Shown here: piece after piece, positions 1 through 4,937 of the stretch
Position numbering within the stretch: position 1 is the stretch's first letter
Layout of the letters: the number at the start of each line of letters is the position of its first letter
Notes under the pieces: generated by a model
What the model was told of the DNA's origin: nothing
Database searches by the model: none
The model's input: only the letters and a program-made list of their open reading frames with translations
From: Holosporales bacterium
GTDB lineage: Bacteria; Pseudomonadota; Alphaproteobacteria; RUG11792
NCBI GenBank assembly: GCA_031286725.1
Contig: JAITTR010000089.1
Coordinates: 1 to 5,440 of the forward strand
Direction of reading: 5' to 3'
DNA: 5,440 bases
Made by a program: the position numbers and the translations under genes

Positions 1-13
1 GGAGATAGAGCGT

Positions 14-553
14 CTAGGAGGTCTGAAAAAATCTTTTGAAATACAGAAAAGCCGATAGCAAAATAGAAAAGAGGCAAAATAGTCCAAGTACTATTAAGAA
101 AATGCTGTTTGTACCAGGAATCATTGATAATATAGAAAATACGAAGATTAGTAATGTACAAATTTTACTAAGATATATTGGCTTTGTTTCTATTTTTACT
201 CCTTGGAAACATATAAAAACTGTGCCAAATACTAAAAACAAATCCCGAATTGTAAGCGGAATGGCTATCAATATTAGAAGGAGAGGGCAGGGGGCTTTGT
301 CAAAAAAATATATGCTCCAAAGAACGGAATTACAAAATATTTTATCCGCCAATGGATCCAATAGTTCGCCAAATTTCGATGTTGCGTTAAATTTTCTTGC
401 AAGATAGCCGTCAAAAAAATCGCTTTCGCCAGCGATTGTTATTATAAAAATTGATAATAAATTCCAATCGTTAGATAGCGTTGATATAAATAGAGGGCAA
501 CAAAGAATTCTAAAAAGACTAATAAAATTTGGGACAAACTTTTTAAAGTTCAT
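14..553 (-). CDS. pgsA: CDP-diacylglycerol--glycerol-3-phosphate 3-phosphatidyltransferase (PGP synthase)
   Basis: This integral membrane enzyme of the CDP-alcohol phosphatidyltransferase family transfers the phosphatidyl group from CDP-diacylglycerol to glycerol-3-phosphate, the committed step towards phosphatidylglycerol and cardiolipin. The full family signature D-x2-DG-x2-AR-x8-G-x3-D-x3-D is visible at residues 45-70 (D45, D48, G49, A52, R53, G62, D66, D70), so the metal- and CDP-binding acidic residues are intact. The N-terminus (PNFISLFRI, residues 8-16) matches the usual PgsA opening, which supports the ATG start although the upstream Shine-Dalgarno is weak (GGG abuts the ATG). Several hydrophobic segments follow (about 30-42, 73-85, 89-112, 130-146, 150-172). 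The length of 179 residues is normal for PgsA; cardiolipin synthases and PssA of this superfamily are usually different in size or motif context. The gene starts 27 nt after the ndk stop on the same strand and is probably co-transcribed with it. A related CDP-alcohol transferase with another acceptor cannot be wholly excluded. Confidence 0.92.
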   Translation of the reverse strand: MNFKKFVPNFISLFRILCCPLFISTLSNDWNLLSIFIITIAGESDFFDGYLARKFNATSKFGELLDPLADKIFCNSVLWSIYFFDKAPCPLLLILIAIPLTIRDLFLVFGTVFICFQGVKIETKPIYLSKICTLLIFVFSILSMIPGTNSIFLIVLGLFCLFSILLSAFLYFKRFFQTS

Positions 554-580
554 CCCAGTATCTCAATATTGAGCAAGAGC

Positions 581-1123
581 TTATCCGCCAATTTCCTCGT
601 CGGAAAAGAAAGAACTTATTTCTTTTGCGGCGTTTTCTAAAGAATCAGATCCATGAACCGCATTTTTCTGATTATCCGTTCCAAAAGCTTTTCTGATTGT
701 ACCTTCTTCAGCTTTCCTTGCGTCTGTCGCTCCCATCAGCGTTCTGTAACGCGAGACGGCTTCTGGACCTTCTAGGACTTCGATTACTACGTCTCCCGAG
801 CTCATAAACTCGCAAAGACTATCATAGAAAGGTCTATCCTTATGAATCTCATAAAATTCCTTAGCTTTCTCTAATGATAACCTAGTTGTTTTTTTCGCGA
901 TAACCTTTAATCCGGCAGCTTCTATCATCTTGTTTATCTCGTCGGCTTTATCCGCCGCATCCGGTTTTATTATTGCTAAAGTTCTTTCCATATCTTCCTT
1001 CTTTTCTTCTTTTGTAGCGTCTGTTTTTTCCGATTCTGTTTGGCTAGCTTTCACGTCGTTGGAGAAACCTCCACAAATCAACGTCAAAGGTAACGCGATT
1101 GAAATTAACCCAACCTTCTTCAT
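581..1123 (-). CDS. ndk: Nucleoside diphosphate kinase with N-terminal signal-peptide-like extension
   Basis: Ndk transfers the gamma phosphate from ATP to nucleoside diphosphates through a phosphohistidine. The kinase domain occupies residues 45-180. It starts MERTLAIIKPDA with Lys53, continues through RPFY (97-100) and R-x-LMGATDA (127-135), then GTIRK with Arg144, Asn154, and the active-site motif N-x2-HGSDS with His157. All catalytic positions are present, so the enzyme should be active. The C-terminal style (ENAAKEISSFF) is alphaproteobacterial. What is odd is the first 44 residues: MKKVG, then a hydrophobic stretch (residues 6-20), then SNDVKA followed by S. This is a plausible Sec signal with a signal peptidase I site after Ala26, followed by a Lys/Glu-rich linker (27-44). 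Typical Ndk is about 140 residues; this one is 180. The ATG at 1123 has an AGAGG ribosome site 4 nt upstream. A second ATG at residue 45 has its own ribosome site and would give a normal cytosolic 136-residue Ndk. First gene of a likely ndk-pgsA operon. Function is certain; which start or starts are used is not. Confidence 0.95.
   Translation of the reverse strand: MKKVGLISIALPLTLICGGFSNDVKASQTESEKTDATKEEKKEDMERTLAIIKPDAADKADEINKMIEAAGLKVIAKKTTRLSLEKAKEFYEIHKDRPFYDSLCEFMSSGDVVIEVLEGPEAVSRYRTLMGATDARKAEEGTIRKAFGTDNQKNAVHGSDSLENAAKEISSFFSDEEIGG
989..1001 (-). promoter_or_regulatory. Possible internal ribosome binding site and start for cytosolic Ndk
   Basis: On the minus strand the sequence GAAGGAAGAT directly precedes the in-frame ATG at 991-989. 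The GG core is 5 nt from the ATG, at least as good a Shine-Dalgarno as that of the upstream start at 1123. Translation from here would yield MERTLAIIKPDA and onwards, exactly where ordinary bacterial Ndk proteins begin. The same purine-rich bases also encode Lys/Glu codons of the linker, so the match could be a by-product of composition. Confidence 0.5.
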
Positions 1124-1162
1124 TTTTCCTCTTTTTTGAAATAAAAAACAATCTTAACTTTA

Positions 1163-1194
1163 ATTATATAACGCTATCATTAAAAAGAATAGCG
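1163..1194 (-). promoter_or_regulatory. Probable ndk-pgsA promoter region with a 6-bp inverted repeat
   Basis: A perfect TATAAT (-10) lies at 1168-1163 on the minus strand, 39 nt upstream of the ndk ATG, giving an expected leader of roughly 30 nt. At the usual 16-18 nt spacing there is no good -35 hexamer (the 17-nt position reads TATTCT). Instead the -35 area carries the inverted repeat CGCTAT-N11-ATAGCG (arms 1172-1177 and 1189-1194). This is suggestive of a regulator binding site that either compensates for the missing -35 or blocks polymerase. The -10 is seen directly; the operator role is inferred. Confidence 0.5.
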
Positions 1195-1218
1195 AAAAAA
1201 TTTTAACATTTATAATTT

Positions 1219-1306
1219 CTAGGGGGCGGAAATGGTATTTTTAATTATACCATAATCCGCCCAAGAGATTTGTCAAGGTCCGCTGCGCTCTCCACCTTGA
1301 CAAATC
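1219..1306. repeat. Two-hairpin palindromic repeat, copy 1
   Basis: This 88-nt unit is made of two adjacent inverted repeats. Hairpin A: GGGCGGA (1224-1230) pairs with TCCGCCC (1256-1262), and ATGGTAT (1232-1238) pairs with ATACCAT (1247-1253), enclosing the loop TTTTAATT. Hairpin B: GATTTGTCAAGGT (1267-1279) pairs perfectly over 13 bp with ACCTTGACAAATC (1294-1306) around a 14-nt pyrimidine-rich loop. A second copy in the same orientation is at 4740-4835, with near-identical stems but a longer loop in hairpin B. No coding frame or transposase is attached. It resembles in kind the REP/MITE-like intergenic palindromes of other bacteria, but I do not recognise this family. It lies upstream of the ndk promoter. 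Hairpin B is followed on the plus strand by GGGTTTT, a weak terminator-like tail. Confidence 0.9.
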
Positions 1307-1953
1307 GGGTTTTATTATCTCTCTTATCCTTAGATAAAAATGACAAAATGCTTAATATTGAACATTTTTATGCTCCTAACGCTTTGGTAATTTTTATGCG
1401 CTATAATTACTTTCTAATACCGTTTGAAAGTAAATAAACTGTTGGGTTATTTTTAAAGAAAAACATTTTGCAATTCTTAACTTAAGAACAACAAAAACTT
1501 TTGCGCTATAGTTTTTTAAGAATTCTCGAAAAATTAGCATTTTGTTAGCTTTTTTCTGATATCTCAAAGTCCTCTCTCTTCCAGAGACACTTTCTTTATT
1601 CAAAGGTTTGCAATAAAACTTAAATCTTGATTGCGTTTGAATATGGCTCACGAATAAAATTCTTTTTTTGGTAGTTACATAAGAGCGCAATCATCTTAGG
1701 AAAAAGCTTTCTAACTGTACGGATAACGCGACCAATTAGAGAGTTGATTAAAGGCGGTTATATCTCTAAAATTGCAGTAATACCCAGCCAGGGATTTTCC
1801 AAAATAGTTCAATAAATAAAAGGGAAAGTAGCAGGACTACGATACCAGGAATTAAAAAAAGCTATAGTTTAGCGTTCATACTTTCGTTTGCCGGGGAGTT
1901 TATATAAAAATTTTGTCTAGGATATTTAAAAGCGGGGAATTAAGGCAACTGCT
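1307..1953. other. Long AT-rich intergenic stretch without a convincing gene
   Basis: About 650 nt between the first repeat and the hairpin downstream of leuS. The longest frame here is a 98-codon minus-strand ORF (1690-1394) that begins with TTG, lacks a ribosome site and has a basic, Phe/Lys-rich composition I do not recognise; I treat it as chance. A minus-strand ATG at 1879 opens a 38-codon frame interrupted by an amber codon after five residues, followed by a hydrophobic segment (see findings). No tRNA T-loop motif, no RNase P, tmRNA or SRP RNA core was recognised on either strand. A decayed gene or an unrecognised small RNA remains possible. Confidence 0.5.
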
Positions 1954-1977
1954 CCACGGTTGTTAAGACAACCGTGG
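1954..1977. terminator. Strong 10-bp stem-loop downstream of leuS, possible transcript-end structure
   Basis: CCACGGTTGT (1954-1963) pairs perfectly with ACAACCGTGG (1968-1977) around a TAAG tetraloop. On the plus strand it is followed by only TTT before CC; on the minus strand (the leuS direction) no T-run follows. It is therefore not a textbook intrinsic terminator in either direction. It sits about 30 nt beyond the leuS stop codon, so it may end or protect the leuS transcript, or end an unseen plus-strand RNA. Confidence 0.4.
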
Positions 1978-1992
1978 TTTCCAAAAAACTTG

Positions 1993-2016
1993 AAAAACGG
2001 TAGTTTTTTAGACTAC
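1993..2016 (-). terminator. Weak intrinsic-terminator-like hairpin overlapping the leuS stop
   Basis: On the minus strand GTAGT (2016-2012) can pair with ACTAC (2004-2000) over a 7-nt loop that contains most of the leuS TAA codon, followed by CG and five T (1997-1993). A further run of six T lies at 1988-1983. The 5-bp stem is short and overlaps translated sequence, so termination here would be inefficient; the stronger hairpin at 1954-1977 may act with it. Confidence 0.3.
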
Positions 2017-4512
2017 AATATTTACCACTCTATTTTTTACTACTATCGTTTTTTTGATATTTTCTTTTAAGAGCAAATTATTTAACGACTCAAAAGCCTT
2101 TTGCTCTATAAGAGAATCGTCGCTGTCTTTTTCGATATCAAAGACGCTTTTCAATTTTCCGTTTATTTGAACCGCGATAGTTACGGTGTCTTCAGTCGCT
2201 AATTTTTCGTCTATTTCTGGCCAGTATGCGTTTTGCAAAAGCTCTGCGGATTTCGTTAATTTTTCAAACATTTCGTGCGAAACGTGAGGTATGACAGGAT
2301 AAATAGCCTTTATAAACCGTTCAAACGAAAACTTGAGAGATTCCGCGGATTCCGTTTCGATTTTTCGCTCTATTTCATTGAAAAATTCCCTACACAGTGC
2401 GACAGCTTTGTTTAACGCAATTTCGTCATAATTTTTCGTTATCTTTTTTAAATAAACGTGAGACCTTTTTATAAGGCTATTCGAGCCTTGAGAATTTTCT
2501 TTGACTTTTTGAAGAATTCTATCCAAAGCTTTCCAAATCCTGTTTAAGAATCTGCTAGCTCCGTCTAATGCGTCCGTATTCCAGTCAAAATCTTTTTCCG
2601 GAGGGGTGTCTGAAACGATAAATAACCTAACGGCGTCGGCTCCATGAGAATCTATTATTTTTTGAGGGCTAATCGTATTTTTCTTAGATTTGCTCATTTT
2701 TTCAAAAGAGCGCTCAAAAACCTCTTTTTCGTTTTTATCAAACAATTTCCCGTTGGCAGATTTTTCTATATCGTCTGGATATACCCATTCCCCGTCGGCG
2801 TTTTGATACGACCTATGACAAACCATACCTTGTGTTAAAAGACTTTTAAATGGAATTTTAGCGTTAATGTATCCCATATCTCTTAAGGCCAAAACAAAGA
2901 ATCTAGCGTATAAAAGATGCAATACCGCGTGTTCTACGCCTCCGATGCATAAGTCTACCGGCATAGCGACATCGGCAATTTTTTTATCGATAGGATCTTG
3001 ATAATCCGGGCAGAGGTATCTTAGAAAATACCAAGACGATTCGAAGAACGTATCTAGCGTATCCGTATCCCTAATGGCTGCGTTTCCGCACGCGGGACAT
3101 TTAACATGTTTCCAAGTAGGATGATTTTCAAGAGGGTTTCCTTTTCCGGCAAAAGAAACGTCTTCCGGCAAATAGACGGGAATTTCCGCGGGAACCGCTC
3201 CGCATTTTGAACACTGTATAATAGGTATAGGACAGCCCCAATAGCGTTGTCTTGATATTAGCCAATCTCGAAGTCTGTATGTAATTTTTCTAGAGCCGAT
3301 ACCCAGCTTTTGCAAGTGATTTATCATATAGCTTTTAGCTTGAGATACGGACATTCCGTTTAAGTATTCAGAGTTAATTAATTTCCCGTCTCCCATAAAT
3401 GGCAATTCCTCGGCCGAATCTATAACTCTTTTTATTGGCAGATCGTATTTTTTTGCAAATTCAAAATCTCTTTCATCGTGCGCGGGACATGCGAAAACCG
3501 CTCCCGTACCGTAATCTATCAAAACAAAGTTAGCGATATAAACCGGCAATTTTTCGCCTTCAAGCAACGGATGCTTGGCGTAAAAGCCGGTAAATTTGCC
3601 TTTTTTCTCCGCTTTTTCTATAGCTTCTTCCGTGGTCGCTGTTTTTTTGCATTCGAAAACAAAATCGGAAAATTCTTTGTTATTCGAAGCTAGCTCTCGG
3701 GAAATTTCATGATCGGGAGAAATAGCAATAAAAGAGGCTCCAAATAAAGTGTCTGACCTTGTCGTAAAGATCGGAATCTTTTTATCGCTGTCGATAATTT
3801 CAAAATTGACAAGAGCCCCTTCAGATTTTCCTATCCAGTTTTCTTGCATCTTCAAAACGTTATCCGGCCAATGCCCTTCAAGGTCTTTTAATCCTTCTAG
3901 CAATTCTTCCGCGTAATCGGTTATTTTTACGGACCATTGTTCTAGCATTTTCTTTTCGATAACAGCTCCGGATCTCCAACCTTTTCCGTCGATAACTTGT
4001 TCGTTCGCTAAAACCGTTTGGTCTATCGGATCCCAGTTAACGTAGGATTTTTTCCTGTATATTAACCCTTTCTTATATAAGTCTAAAAATATTTTTTGTT
4101 CTTGAGAATAATATTCTTTACTGCAAGCGCTTATTTCTCTTTTCCAATCATACATATATCCAAGAGATTTTAACTCTTTTTTCATAGACTCTATATTGGC
4201 TTCCGTCCAGATTTTAGGATGCTCGCCGGAACTTATAGCCGCATTTTCCGCGGGCATTCCAAAAGAATCCCACCCCATAGGGTGAATTACCGTTAATCCA
4301 AGCATTTTCTTGTGTCTAGCAACAACGTCGCCTATCGCGTAGTTTCGAACGTGGCCCATGTGAAGTTTTCCGGAAGGGTACGGAAGCATTTCTAAGATAT
4401 AGCTTTTCTTATTTCCGTTATTTATAACTTCCTCATTTGAAACGTTATATTGTTCAAAAAACTTAGACCACTTTTTCTCGACTTGTTTAAAGTCATACGT
4501 TGCGTCTGACAC
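2008..4512 (-). CDS. leuS: Leucyl-tRNA synthetase
   Basis: This class I aminoacyl-tRNA synthetase charges tRNA-Leu in the cytosol. With a GTG start at 4512 it has 834 residues, within the normal range for bacterial LeuRS. In that numbering, HMGH (51-54) is the HIGH motif after MLPYPSGKL; the CP1 editing domain carries TTRSDTLFG (250-258) and GTGAVFACPAHDERD (336-350); a CxxC/CxxC zinc knuckle is at 434/437 and 472/475; the RDWLISRQRYWG block (415-426) is intact; and KMSKS is at 605-609. Anticodon-binding and C-terminal domains follow, ending at VVNIVV. Nothing is missing, so both charging and editing should work. The frame stays open upstream to an ATG at 4674, adding 54 residues, but that stretch (MLSQNAKTFYP...) has no family counterpart. 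A TTGTAT-17-TATAAT promoter also lies inside it, ending 12 nt before the GTG. The family N-terminus (YDFKQVEKKW) fits the GTG start. It is transcribed alone, divergently from the LRR gene. Function is certain; the start is likely but not proven. Confidence 0.97.
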   Translation of the reverse strand: MSDATYDFKQVEKKWSKFFEQYNVSNEEVINNGNKKSYILEMLPYPSGKLHMGHVRNYAIGDVVARHKKMLGLTVIHPMGWDSFGMPAENAAISSGEHPKIWTEANIESMKKELKSLGYMYDWKREISACSKEYYSQEQKIFLDLYKKGLIYRKKSYVNWDPIDQTVLANEQVIDGKGWRSGAVIEKKMLEQWSVKITDYAEELLEGLKDLEGHWPDNVLKMQENWIGKSEGALVNFEIIDSDKKIPIFTTRSDTLFGASFIAISPDHEISRELASNNKEFSDFVFECKKTATTEEAIEKAEKKGKFTGFYAKHPLLEGEKLPVYIANFVLIDYGTGAVFACPAHDERDFEFAKKYDLPIKRVIDSAEELPFMGDGKLINSEYLNGMSVSQAKSYMINHLQKLGIGSRKITYRLRDWLISRQRYWGCPIPIIQCSKCGAVPAEIPVYLPEDVSFAGKGNPLENHPTWKHVKCPACGNAAIRDTDTLDTFFESSWYFLRYLCPDYQDPIDKKIADVAMPVDLCIGGVEHAVLHLLYARFFVLALRDMGYINAKIPFKSLLTQGMVCHRSYQNADGEWVYPDDIEKSANGKLFDKNEKEVFERSFEKMSKSKKNTISPQKIIDSHGADAVRLFIVSDTPPEKDFDWNTDALDGASRFLNRIWKALDRILQKVKENSQGSNSLIKRSHVYLKKITKNYDEIALNKAVALCREFFNEIERKIETESAESLKFSFERFIKAIYPVIPHVSHEMFEKLTKSAELLQNAYWPEIDEKLATEDTVTIAVQINGKLKSVFDIEKDSDDSLIEQKAFESLNNLLLKENIKKTIVVKNRVVNIVV

Positions 4513-4524
4513 AAAAATCTCTGA

Positions 4525-4553
4525 ATTATAATAATCTGTATTTAAATATACAA
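4525..4553 (-). promoter_or_regulatory. leuS promoter
   Basis: On the minus strand TTGTAT (4553-4548) and a perfect TATAAT (4530-4525) are separated by exactly 17 nt. Only 12 nt separate the -10 from the GTG at 4512, so transcription would begin about 5-7 nt before the start codon, giving a leaderless or nearly leaderless mRNA. This argues against translation from the upstream ATG at 4674 unless a further promoter exists. A short GAG before ATTTTT-GTG would be at or just inside the transcript start. Confidence 0.65.
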
Positions 4554-4692
4554 TATGCAATCTATTTTTGGGAATTTTTCGTATTAAGAATATCTCGCTG
4601 CTTATTTTGGAGTTGTTGAGGATTCTGAAATAAAATTTTATGGGATAAAAAGTTTTGGCATTTTGAGAAAGCAACGGTATATACTAAACATA

Positions 4693-4720
4693 TAGGCAGG
4701 GACACTCAGGTGTTTGCCTA
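4693..4720. repeat. Interrupted stem-loop in the leuS/LRR intergenic region
   Basis: TAGGCA (4693-4698) pairs with TGCCTA (4715-4720). Inside, after an asymmetric internal loop, ACAC (4702-4705) pairs with GTGT (4710-4713) around TCAG. No T-run follows on either strand. It is not shared with the flank of repeat copy 1. The role is unknown; a protein binding site or a small structured RNA segment are both possible. Confidence 0.4.
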
Positions 4721-4739
4721 GAGTTTGGTTAATATATCT

Positions 4740-4835
4740 CTAGGTGGGCGGAGATGGTATTTTTAATTATACCATATCCGCCTGGGAGATTTGTCAAGGT
4801 CCGCTCGTTTCTCTCGCTTTCTACCTTGACAAATC
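4740..4835. repeat. Two-hairpin palindromic repeat, copy 2
   Basis: This 96-nt copy has the same layout and orientation as the one at 1219-1306. Hairpin A: GGCGGA (4747-4752) with TCCGCC (4777-4782) and ATGGTAT (4754-4760) with ATACCAT (4769-4775), loop TTTTAATT unchanged. Hairpin B: GATTTGTCAAGGT (4788-4800) with ACCTTGACAAATC (4823-4835), 13 bp with no mismatch, but with a 22-nt loop instead of 14. The B loop begins CCGCT in both copies and is otherwise different. The lower flank of hairpin A also differs. The unit sits between the divergent leuS and LRR promoters without overlapping either. Confidence 0.9.
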
Positions 4836-4860
4836 CGCTATACTCCCCCTTTATTTTTTG

Positions 4861-4889
4861 TTGACTTTACGTTAACGATAACATATAAT
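4861..4889 (+). promoter_or_regulatory. Sigma70-type promoter of the LRR protein gene
   Basis: TTGACT (4861-4866) and a perfect TATAAT (4884-4889) are separated by 17 nt, one mismatch from the housekeeping consensus overall. Expected transcription start is about 4896, giving a leader near 40 nt. The leader carries AAAGGG (4925-4930) 7 nt before the ATG at 4938, a fair ribosome binding site. An inverted GTTAACG-type palindrome (CGTTAACG, 4870-4877) sits in the spacer and could bind a regulator. The near-consensus match suggests strong constitutive expression unless repressed. Confidence 0.8.
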
Positions 4890-4937
4890 ACAAAAGCAAT
4901 TTAGGGAAGTATTTTTTCCAAATGAAAGGGAAATATA

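Noticed and set aside
6..22. Lipoprotein reading of the Ndk leader (Cys17 in LTLIC)
   Set aside because: This item refers to residues 6-22 of the ndk product (about 1108-1058 in the window). Ile at -1 does not fit a lipobox, so a signal peptidase I site after Ala26 is more plausible.
36..407. 123-codon plus-strand ORF
   Set aside because: It lies entirely antisense within pgsA, whose complete catalytic motif shows that the other strand is the coding one.
562..573. Perfect palindrome CTCAATATTGAG between ndk and pgsA as a terminator
   Set aside because: It has no loop and no T-run, and it sits in a 27-nt gap inside a likely operon; 12-bp AT-rich palindromes arise easily by chance.
930..1139. 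69-codon plus-strand ORF
   Set aside because: It is antisense to the ndk N-terminal region and promoter; the Ser/Phe-rich product mirrors the Lys/Glu codons of ndk.
1297..1302. TTGACA within hairpin B of both repeat copies (also 4826-4831) as a -35 box
   Set aside because: No TATAAT-like hexamer follows at 16-18 nt. In copy 2 the nearest, TATACT, is only 7 nt away; TTGACA is just part of the stem.
1394..1690. 98-codon minus-strand ORF in the ndk-leuS intergenic region
   Set aside because: It begins with TTG, has no ribosome binding site, no recognisable motif and a composition expected from AT-rich noncoding DNA. It is a chance frame or at most a remnant.
1740..1980. Possible structural RNA such as tmRNA or SRP RNA
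   Set aside because: I found no recognisable core motifs, CCA end or tag-coding sequence on either strand.
2644..3693. Two short plus-strand ORFs (2644-2838 and 3478-3693)
   Set aside because: Both are antisense inside intact leuS and lack ribosome sites or family features.
4513..4674. 54-residue N-terminal extension of LeuRS
   Set aside because: It contains the likely leuS promoter and has no counterpart in the LeuRS family; the GTG at 4512 fits better.
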